Assembly: GCA_031580945.1 (NCBI GenBank)
Contig: JAVLBT010000081.1
Span: 1-12,934, forward strand
Source: Gracilimonas sp031580945
GTDB lineage: Bacteria; Bacteroidota; Rhodothermia; Balneolales; Balneolaceae
Direction of reading: 5' to 3'
Length of the DNA: 12,934 nt
This document shows positions 6,056-12,033 of the stretch, one piece after another. The notes below the pieces were generated by a model. The model was not told the DNA's origin, did no database searches, and worked only from the letters and a program-made list of their open reading frames with translations. Position 1 is the stretch's first letter. Every line of letters begins with the position of its first letter. The position numbers were made by a program, and so were the translations under genes.

Positions 6056-7018
6056 TTAAAATGCGGTTGATTTAAAATTGAGTGCGTGAGTTTCGTCGAG
6101 TTCAAAGATCAAATTCATATTTTGTACGGCCTGACCGGATGCTCCTTTCACCAAATTATCAATAACTCCGGAAATCAGAATTTGGCCGTTTTCCTTTTCT
6201 AGGTGAAGGAATGCTTTGTTGCTCCCCACCACTTGTTTTATGTCCACTGGATTTTCCGAAAGATGTACAAATGGATGATCCTTATAATATTCCATATACA
6301 TACTTTTTACTTCTTCTATCGATTTATTTGTGGGGAGATAAGAAGCTGCTAAAATTCCCCGGGTAAAAGCCCCACGCATTGGGATGAAATGAATGGATTT
6401 AGAAAAAGTATTTTGAAATTGTTGCAGGCTTTGCCCGATTTCCGCCAGATGCTGATGCCTCAGCGGTTTGTAGATGGAAGCATTGTTACTTCGCCAGCTA
6501 AAATGAGTGGTGGCTGTGGGATTTTGTCCGGCACCTGTGCTCCCAGTGATAGCCGTTACATGTACATCGTCATTTAGTAAGCCGGCCTCAGCCAAGGGCA
6601 GCAAAGTCAGTTGAATACATGTTGCAAAACATCCGGGATTGGCGATATAATTCGCTGTTTTAATATGATCACGTTGCAACTCAGGAAGTCCATATATAAA
6701 ATCATGATCGCCTTTTATTCTAAAATCAGAACTAAGGTCAACGATCTTTGCAGAACCGGGAATCACCCCGCTTTCAATTATATCCTTCGATCTGCCATGG
6801 CCTGCACACAGAAAAACAACATCGACCTCCTGTTTTAAATCGGTATCAAATTTCAGGTCCGTTTCTCCATTGAGATCGGGATGAGCTTTATGCAACAATT
6901 CTCCTCCATGACTACGACTCACTACACTTATGACCTTTACTTCAGTATGAGGAAGTAAAATTCTGAGAAGTTCTCCAGCCGTATATCCTGCTCCACCTAT
7001 AATTCCTGCTTTAATCAT
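6056..7018 (-). CDS. argC: N-acyl-gamma-glutamyl-phosphate reductase
   Basis: NADPH-dependent reduction of N-acyl-glutamyl phosphate to the semialdehyde, the third pathway step. It is 320 aa, the shorter ArgC form. The Rossmann loop is IIGGAGYTAGELLR (6-19), and the active-site cysteine is C130 in IANPGCFAT (125-133). YGLPEL (109-114), the Ser/Gly-rich GSTGAGQNP and the C-terminal KGASGQAVQNMN are all typical of the family. The start overlaps the argG end by 8 bases. The usual substrate is N-acetyl-glutamyl phosphate; in this cluster it could be the succinyl analogue. Confidence 0.95.
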   Translation of the reverse strand: MIKAGIIGGAGYTAGELLRILLPHTEVKVISVVSRSHGGELLHKAHPDLNGETDLKFDTDLKQEVDVVFLCAGHGRSKDIIESGVIPGSAKIVDLSSDFRIKGDHDFIYGLPELQRDHIKTANYIANPGCFATCIQLTLLPLAEAGLLNDDVHVTAITGSTGAGQNPTATTHFSWRSNNASIYKPLRHQHLAEIGQSLQQFQNTFSKSIHFIPMRGAFTRGILAASYLPTNKSIEEVKSMYMEYYKDHPFVHLSENPVDIKQVVGSNKAFLHLEKENGQILISGVIDNLVKGASGQAVQNMNLIFELDETHALNFKSTAF

Positions 7019-8213
7019 TATGTTGCTCCTGAATTTTTTGTTGAATGAGCATGGAGTTGGCCAAAATTTTCGTGAAACCTTTCACATCTTCACCACTCCA
7101 GGCATTATTCATCTCGCCATATTGACCCGCTTTAGATCCCATTAGATCGTTTTCTGATCGAATGCCCTGCAACTCAAAGCGTTTGGGTTCTAATTTTACG
7201 ATGACCTTTCCAGAGACGGTTTTCTGAGTATCCTCTAAAAATGTTTCGATGTTGCGCATCACCGGATCCAGGTATTGGCCTTCGTGCATCAGCATACCGT
7301 ACCAGTCAGCGAGCTGATCTTTCCAGTGTATTTGCCATTTACCCAGCGTATGCTTCTCTAAAAGTTGATGAGATTTAATGATGATCATGGGGGCCGCAGC
7401 TTCAAAACCAACACGACCTTTTATTCCAATAATAGTATCGCCAACGTGAATGTCTCTGCCAATTCCGTATGTCTGAGCTATTTCCTGAAGCTTTTTAATT
7501 AATTCGACAGATGTTAATTGTTCATCATTAAGGGTTATTGGTTCTCCTTTTTCAAAACCCAACTCCACCATTAACGAACCACTATTAACAACTTTTGTTG
7601 GCCAGGCTTCTTCGGGCAAACCATGGTGCGAAGTCAGCGTTTCGGCGCCACCCACTGAGGTTCCCCACAATCCTTTGTTGATAGAATATTTGGCTTTGGC
7701 CCATTCCTGATCTACCCCATGTTGCTTCAGGTATTTCACTTCTTCTTCACGACTCAATTTCTGATCACGAATGGGACTAATGATTTCGATATTAGGAGCC
7801 ATCACTTGAAAAACCAAGTCAAAGCGCACCTGATCATTTCCGGCGCCGGTGCTACCGTGGGCTATGGCATCGGCTCCAATTTCTTTTGCATATTCTGCGA
7901 TAGCAACAGCTTGAAAAACACGCTCGGCACTCACCGAAAGAGGATAAGTATGGTTTTTCAATACATTTCCATAGATCAAATATCGAATTCCCTTCCGATA
8001 GAATTCCTCTTCTACATTGAGCATTATATGATTTTTGATGCCCAGGTCTTTTGCTTTTTGGGCAAGTGCTTTTTCTTCTGCCTCATCAAAACCACCTGTG
8101 TTAACAGCAGCAGTATGAACATCGTAACCTTGATCTTTAGCCAGCCAAATGGCGCAGTAAGTAGTATCAAGTCCGCCGCTAAAGGCAAGTAATACTTTCT
8201 TCTTGTTACTCAT
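7011..8213 (-). CDS. argG: Argininosuccinate synthase
   Basis: ATP-dependent ligation of citrulline and aspartate to argininosuccinate in the cytosol. It is 400 aa, the standard bacterial length. The PP-loop pyrophosphatase motif is LLAFSGGLDTTYC (8-20), and the citrulline/aspartate-binding segment is HGSTGAGNDQVRFD (119-132). Further family sequence includes NKGLWGTSVGGAET and GYxIGRD-like YGIGRDIHVGDTIIGIKGR. It is placed early in the operon, before the genes making its substrate. Its ATG overlaps the stop of the upstream 65-codon repeat-derived ORF by 4 bases (ATGA), so ribosomes translating that ORF could re-initiate directly on argG. Confidence 0.96.
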   Translation of the reverse strand: MSNKKKVLLAFSGGLDTTYCAIWLAKDQGYDVHTAAVNTGGFDEAEEKALAQKAKDLGIKNHIMLNVEEEFYRKGIRYLIYGNVLKNHTYPLSVSAERVFQAVAIAEYAKEIGADAIAHGSTGAGNDQVRFDLVFQVMAPNIEIISPIRDQKLSREEEVKYLKQHGVDQEWAKAKYSINKGLWGTSVGGAETLTSHHGLPEEAWPTKVVNSGSLMVELGFEKGEPITLNDEQLTSVELIKKLQEIAQTYGIGRDIHVGDTIIGIKGRVGFEAAAPMIIIKSHQLLEKHTLGKWQIHWKDQLADWYGMLMHEGQYLDPVMRNIETFLEDTQKTVSGKVIVKLEPKRFELQGIRSENDLMGSKAGQYGEMNNAWSGEDVKGFTKILANSMLIQQKIQEQHND

Positions 8214-8407
8214 GATACATCCAAATTTAGATTATAGATGGTCATTGCGGGGAGAGAAAATGTAGAATTCGATTTAAGATCTGTATCGACGAAGCAATCT
8301 TCCTTATTCAACATCCAAAATAATTTATGGAGATTGCTGCTGGAGTTAGGATCTTTGTTCGCAGAATCCCACGCAATGACGTTATAGGTATTCAATAGAA
8401 AAATCAT
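8210..8407 (-). CDS. 65-codon ORF made largely of repeat DNA; doubtful gene, possible translational bridge
   Basis: The frame (MIFLLNTYNVIAWDSANKDP to the C-terminal NLNLDVS) matches no family I recognise. Most of it, about codons 10-56, is translated from the palindromic repeat at 8241-8380; DCFVDTDL and SLPAMTI are characteristic of such repeat translations. Even so, it fits the gap exactly: its ATG overlaps the GNAT stop by 4 bases and its TGA overlaps the argG start by 4 bases. It may therefore be translated as a coupling leader without the peptide having a function. There are no signal peptide, membrane segment or conserved motifs. Low confidence as a functional protein, moderate as a translated frame. 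Confidence 0.35.
   Translation of the reverse strand: MIFLLNTYNVIAWDSANKDPNSSSNLHKLFWMLNKEDCFVDTDLKSNSTFSLPAMTIYNLNLDVS
8241..8380. repeat. 140-base palindromic dispersed repeat (GTCATTGCG...CGCAATGAC)
   Basis: Exact 9-base terminal inverted repeats GTCATTGCG (8241-8249) and CGCAATGAC (8372-8380) enclose inner arms GAAGCAATCTTCC (8291-8303) and GGAGATTGCTGC (8329-8340), which pair with one bulge. The ends and the GAAGCAATCT core match, from general knowledge, a widespread palindromic intergenic repeat found in many bacterial phyla. TTATAG occurs just outside each end (8232-8237 and 8382-8387), a possible target-site duplication. Start to start, these copies are 150 bases apart, exactly 50 codons, so the insertion keeps the reading frame. 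The region between the arms is degenerate, suggesting an old copy. Confidence 0.75.
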
Positions 8408-9048
8408 AGAAAAAGATTTATTGGATTAATTTTCTTTAGATACTTTAGGGACTTCAATTTTACCCAGCGATAGTATTTTTTGATATTTTTTTCCCGTTCA
8501 GACTTGGGCTTGTTGTTAGGGTGATTTGGATCGTACATCATCCCAGTACAAAGACAATTACTTCTATTGTTGCGCTGAAGGATATCATAGTTAGGGCAGC
8601 TTTGGCAGCCATTCCAGAAGGTTTCATCTTGTGTGAGTTCTGAAAATGTAACTGGTTTATATCCCAGATCAGAGTTGATCTTCATTACCGGGAGGCTGGT
8701 TGTGATCCCAAATAACTTGGACCCGGGATATTTGTTCTGAGAAAGTTCGAATGCTTTTGATTTGATCTTTTTAGCCAAACCTTGTCCTCGAAAATCAGGA
8801 TGCACGATCAGACCTGAATTCGCTACATACTTTTTGTTTTCCCAGATCTCGATATAACAGAAGCCAGCTAATACATCCCCATCTAATGCAATGACTGCAT
8901 TGCCATTTCTCATTTTCTTTTTGATGTATTCGGGATCACGCTTTGCGATACCTGTACCACGTTTGTGAGCGGCTGATTCAATCAAATCGCAGATATCTTC
9001 TGCATAAAAGGTATGCTGGACGGAAGCAATAAAAACTTGAGCGGACAT
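8404..9048 (-). CDS. GNAT-family acyltransferase, putative N-acyl-glutamate synthase of the arginine operon
   Basis: 214 aa with a GNAT fold. The acyl-CoA pyrophosphate loop is VHPDFRGQGLAKKIK (82-96, R87-G88-Q89-G90-x-A92), after strands AVIALDGDVLAGFCYIE and YVANSGLIV. As first gene of the arginine operon, it probably makes N-acetyl- or N-succinyl-glutamate from acyl-CoA; no conventional ArgA or ArgJ is present in the window. That role is inferred from position. Downstream of the acyltransferase core are C148, C151, C165 and C167 (CxxC then CxC), a plausible metal site, and a strongly basic tail (residues about 180-206). The ATG at 9048 is the most upstream usable start, following an AT-rich leader. 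The stop overlaps the next ORF by 4 bases. I assign no gene symbol because it is not a homologue of classical argA. Confidence 0.8.
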   Translation of the reverse strand: MSAQVFIASVQHTFYAEDICDLIESAAHKRGTGIAKRDPEYIKKKMRNGNAVIALDGDVLAGFCYIEIWENKKYVANSGLIVHPDFRGQGLAKKIKSKAFELSQNKYPGSKLFGITTSLPVMKINSDLGYKPVTFSELTQDETFWNGCQSCPNYDILQRNNRSNCLCTGMMYDPNHPNNKPKSEREKNIKKYYRWVKLKSLKYLKKINPINLFL

Positions 9049-9234
9049 AATTTAAAAGACTGATAGAGTGAGTTAAGTACAAAACTTCTGAAATGAAGTT
9101 GAGTGAAATTAGAATCTTGCGGTAATGAGATGAGCGCTGCTTTTACACAGCAATAAAATATAGACTACCGCCGTCGCGGAGGCCGCCGGAGTGGAGTAAC
9201 GTTGATTCTATTTGTGCTTTTAAATTTCATCGCC

Positions 9235-9267
9235 TAAAAGTAACTAAAGCTTAAACTTTAAAACAAA
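9235..9267 (-). promoter_or_regulatory. Candidate Bacteroidota-type promoter for the arginine operon
   Basis: On the minus strand TTTG (9267-9264) is followed after 21 bases by TACTTTTA (9242-9235). The Bacteroidota housekeeping pattern is TTTG or TTG about 19-21 bases before TAnnTTTG, so the downstream box matches 7 of 8 positions. Transcription from here would give a leader of about 180 bases containing the GC-rich patch and the AACTTC/GAAGTT dyad. In AT-rich DNA such matches arise by chance, so this is tentative. Confidence 0.25.
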
Positions 9268-9472
9268 TTTTATTTGACATTTATTTTGCGGAACGAAATA
9301 AGCCTGAATTTTCATTTTGTATTGAAAGAAGAATTGCAATCATTATACCTATTCATCAAAAGAGACGCTGCAGTTCTTCTATTTATTAATACATCATAAA
9401 GGTATATATAACACCAATAAGATAAGTGAAATAACAGCTTTTGGTTTATATGTTCTTTGTGTGTGAAGCTTC

Positions 9473-9506
9473 AAAATCCGCCGTTTAAAGACGAGCGGAT
9501 TTTTTT
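9473..9506 (+). terminator. Strong rho-independent terminator without a visible upstream gene
   Basis: Stem AAAATCCGC (9473-9481) pairs with GCGGATTTT (9495-9503). It is extended inward by CGT/ACG (9482-9484 with 9491-9493) across one bulged A, with a TTAAAG loop. A run of seven T (9500-9506) follows on the plus strand, whereas the other strand has only four. It ends 83 bases before the TPR gene, so that gene should have its own promoter between the two. Confidence 0.75.
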
Positions 9507-9564
9507 ATGCCATATATTATCAAAAAAAGTCGTTTCAGAATAAGCAAATAACGCACTATCCTGT

Positions 9565-9573
9565 TATACTTTG
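9565..9573 (+). promoter_or_regulatory. Candidate promoter element for the envelope operon
   Basis: TATACTTTG combines a near-consensus -10 (TATACT, 5 of 6 to TATAAT) with the TTTG seen in Bacteroidota -7 boxes, although the spacing is one base longer than TAnnTTTG. It lies between the terminator and the TPR start, where a promoter is needed. No convincing -33/-35 partner is visible, and the implied leader would be short, with AGGA at 9579-9582 as the ribosome binding site. Confidence 0.3.
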
Positions 9574-9589
9574 CGTTCAGGAAAAAACC

Positions 9590-11275
9590 ATGAGATACCT
9601 TTTAACTATACTTGTTTTATTAATAATGGGCAGTGAAATTGTGGCACAGGTCCAATCTGATTCAGAAATCTCTGCAAAAGCTGCTTATATACAGGGACTG
9701 GAAGCTTTTGAAAACGAAGAATTTCAAAGGGCCCGTGAATTGTTGTTACAGGCACGACGTGACCTGCCCGATGCACCCGGGGTGAATTATGCATTGGCAG
9801 ATGCATACTTTAAGATGGATGATCTGCCCAACGCAGCATTGTACGGAAAACAGGCTGTTGAGGCTGACCCAAAAAATAAGTGGTTCCGACTTCAGTTGGC
9901 AGAGATATACAGAAGTGCCGGGCGCAATAATGCAACACTCGAGGAATTAAATATGCTGCTGGAATACCATCCCAATGATGTGGATGTAAAAGCCATGTTA
10001 GCTGATACCTATCGAAGTTATGGCGAGTTTGTTAAATCAAACCAGGTGATGGATGATATTTTAAAGCAAAGAGGAAATGATCCTCAAATTTTAATGCTTA
10101 AATTTCGAAATTTTGAGTCCATGATGTTGCCTGATTCTGCGATTGCCCAGCTGGAGAAATTGAGAGAAATTGATCCCGATAATCTTGAAATGTTGAATTT
10201 GTTGGGTTCGTATTATGCCCGTGACAAACAGTACGGAAACGCCAAAAGTGTACTTCAAGAAGCACTGGAAAGAAATCCGCGAGAACCTGAAGCTCTAATT
10301 AAACTTGCGGGTATTTATCTGGATGAGCAGAAGTGGGACAGTGCAGGTAGCAGGCTGAGTTTGTTTATCTCAGATCCTTTAATTGATGCTGAGGCAAAAA
10401 TGAATATTGCCCGCTTTATGTATAGTAAGACAAGAGATGCAGGAAATAATCCAGACCTAACAAGGCAAACTGAACGGGTTATGGACTCACTGACGGTTAC
10501 TGAAGCAGATTTTGGCCCCGCTTTTACCCTTGCAGGAGAGTTTTATGCGCAATCAGGTAAAACTGAAAAAGCACTTTCTAAACTTGAGAAAGCGAATGAA
10601 TTACTTCCTCAGGATGAGATTGCGTGGCGGCAGCGACTTCAGCTATTGATGAGTTCACAGCGATATGAAGAGGCTACTGAAGTTGGGAGAAAAGCAAATG
10701 AGCAAGTTCCTGAAGATGCTTATATACAGTTTTTTGTTGGTAGTGCGCATATGCTAATGGATGAAAATACGGAAGCTGAAAGATGGTTGGAAAACGCATC
10801 CAGAGCACCGGCGCGCAGGCCTTTTAAATCTATTATATATGGCACACTGGGTGATGTTAGGGCGAATCTTGAACAGCATAAAGAGTCAGATGAAGCTTAT
10901 GAATTAGCCCTGCGCTACGACCCTGACAACGATAATGCCATGAATAATTACGCTTATAACCTATCAGTGCGCGAGGTAAATTTAGACCGGGCAGAAGAAT
11001 TGGCGATCAAAGCCATGGACGCCGCACCTGAGAATGCCGCATACCTTGATACAATGGGATGGATATTTTTCAAAAAGGGAGAGTATGAAAAGGCACAACG
11101 CTTTATTAAAGCATCGATTGAAACTGGTGAGGCAAGTGCGGAAGTTTTAGAACATCTTGGTGATGTTTATGAAGCCCTTGGCAATCTGGATGAGGCTAAG
11201 GCCTGGTGGAAAAAAGCCTTAAAAAAAGATTCTACCCGTACGTACTTGCAAGAAAAAATAAATGACTCAAAGTGA
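9590..11275 (+). CDS. Exported tetratricopeptide-repeat protein
   Basis: 561 aa. The N-terminus MRYLLTILVLLIMGSEIVAQ is a signal peptide with probable cleavage after the Ala-Gln at about 19-20, so the protein is likely periplasmic. Nearly all the rest is helical TPR-type repeats, about ten or more. Examples are AYIQGLEAFENEEFQRAREL (about 32-51), NYALADAYFKMDDLPNAALY (about 66-85), LGSYYARDKQYGNAKSVLQE (about 205-224) and, near the C-terminus, LGDVYEALGNLDEAKAWWKK (about 523-542). There is no enzymatic domain, so a scaffold role in protein-protein contacts is likely. The start has AGGA 7 bases before it. The stop overlaps the next gene by 4 bases (GTGA), linking it to a LolB-like lipoprotein and an EnvC-like protein; a role in envelope assembly or division is inferred from that. 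The exact function is unknown. Confidence 0.88.
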   Translation: MRYLLTILVLLIMGSEIVAQVQSDSEISAKAAYIQGLEAFENEEFQRARELLLQARRDLPDAPGVNYALADAYFKMDDLPNAALYGKQAVEADPKNKWFRLQLAEIYRSAGRNNATLEELNMLLEYHPNDVDVKAMLADTYRSYGEFVKSNQVMDDILKQRGNDPQILMLKFRNFESMMLPDSAIAQLEKLREIDPDNLEMLNLLGSYYARDKQYGNAKSVLQEALERNPREPEALIKLAGIYLDEQKWDSAGSRLSLFISDPLIDAEAKMNIARFMYSKTRDAGNNPDLTRQTERVMDSLTVTEADFGPAFTLAGEFYAQSGKTEKALSKLEKANELLPQDEIAWRQRLQLLMSSQRYEEATEVGRKANEQVPEDAYIQFFVGSAHMLMDENTEAERWLENASRAPARRPFKSIIYGTLGDVRANLEQHKESDEAYELALRYDPDNDNAMNNYAYNLSVREVNLDRAEELAIKAMDAAPENAAYLDTMGWIFFKKGEYEKAQRFIKASIETGEASAEVLEHLGDVYEALGNLDEAKAWWKKALKKDSTRTYLQEKINDSK

Positions 11276-12033
11276 TTCTTAGAACACGATTTTACCTTGT
11301 TAGTACGATTTTATTCGCTTTATTTATAGCTGCCTGCAGCACTTCGAGGCCAATCACAGAGGGTGAATTTAACCGAAGTGAACTCGCTAAAGCAGAGGTT
11401 GCTGGCAGCATGAACAACTATGAAAAAACCCTGAACAGTGTTAAAGGAAAAGGGCGGGCACTCGTTAGCGAACCGGGCAACAGCGATAGAGTTACTATTG
11501 ATTTTGAAGCAAACAAAACTTTGAGCCTGTTAACCATCCAAAATAGAATTGGCATTGAAGGTGGACAAATGTTGGTAGAGTCAGATTCAATACTGATCTA
11601 CAACCGGGTCGACAAGGTTGCTCAAAAAATATCCATAAATGATGGACGACTAACGAGCCTGAATGAGTTGGCTTCTATTAATATTTTAGATTTATTGAAC
11701 TATAAAGTTGAGCCCAGTGAAATAGAGGGTGTATTTGAGAGTAATAATAGTATACTACTGCGTTTAAAAGATGAAACTCATGTATATCTTGATAAAGACG
11801 CACTAACGGTACAACGCGTTGACCAGTATAAAGGCAGTGATGCTTCATACTCACAGATAAAATATGAAAGTTACGGTGAGCTGGAAGGATTCATATTGCC
11901 CCGAAAGATCACGATATTTAGCACAGATGGAAAATCAAGAGTGGTATTTTTGATTCGAAGTCTCGATGTAAATCCCGATAACTTGAACCTAAAAATCACC
12001 ATCCCGGAAAACATTCACATTCAACGACTATGA
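11272..12033 (+). CDS. DUF4292-type lipoprotein, LolA/LolB-like
   Basis: 253 aa. A type II signal peptide ends in the lipobox IAAC, with Cys22 as the predicted lipidated residue, followed by STSRP, so the protein is probably anchored in the outer membrane. The body looks like beta strands: repeated short hydrophobic stretches such as MLVESDSILIYNRVDKVAQK, SILLRLKDETHVYLDK and GFILPRKITIFS. This agrees with the DUF4292 family, which is related to the LolA/LolB lipoprotein-carrier fold; that placement is from recalled family features, not a search. The start is GTG at 11272, overlapping the TPR stop as GTGA; no later in-frame start keeps the signal peptide. It ends in an ATGA overlap with the EnvC-like gene. 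A LolB-like function in lipoprotein insertion is plausible but unproven. Confidence 0.82.
   Translation: MILRTRFYLVSTILFALFIAACSTSRPITEGEFNRSELAKAEVAGSMNNYEKTLNSVKGKGRALVSEPGNSDRVTIDFEANKTLSLLTIQNRIGIEGGQMLVESDSILIYNRVDKVAQKISINDGRLTSLNELASINILDLLNYKVEPSEIEGVFESNNSILLRLKDETHVYLDKDALTVQRVDQYKGSDASYSQIKYESYGELEGFILPRKITIFSTDGKSRVVFLIRSLDVNPDNLNLKITIPENIHIQRL

Larger units (their letters stand above)
9049..9589. other. Divergent intergenic region between the arg operon and the envelope operon
   Basis: No credible protein gene is seen in these 541 bases. Contents, left to right: an inverted repeat AACTTC (9083-9088) / GAAGTT (9095-9100) in the presumed leader of the GNAT gene; a GC-rich patch at 9166-9198; AT-rich DNA with a candidate minus-strand promoter near 9235-9267; a plus-strand intrinsic terminator at 9473-9506; and a candidate promoter for the TPR gene at about 9565-9573. 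No strong ArgR box (TGAAT-N4-ATTCA) was found. The best partial match is TGAATTTTCATTTT at 9305-9318. Confidence 0.7.

Noticed and set aside
7719..8192. Plus-strand open frame of 157 codons opposite argG
   Set aside because: Antisense to strongly conserved argG sequence; Phe/Ile-rich composition is expected from the reverse strand and no family is recognisable.
9305..9318. Possible ArgR box TGAATTTTCATTTT
   Set aside because: Only the first half and part of the second match TGAAT-N4-ATTCA; there is no adjacent second box, and AT-rich DNA gives such matches by chance.
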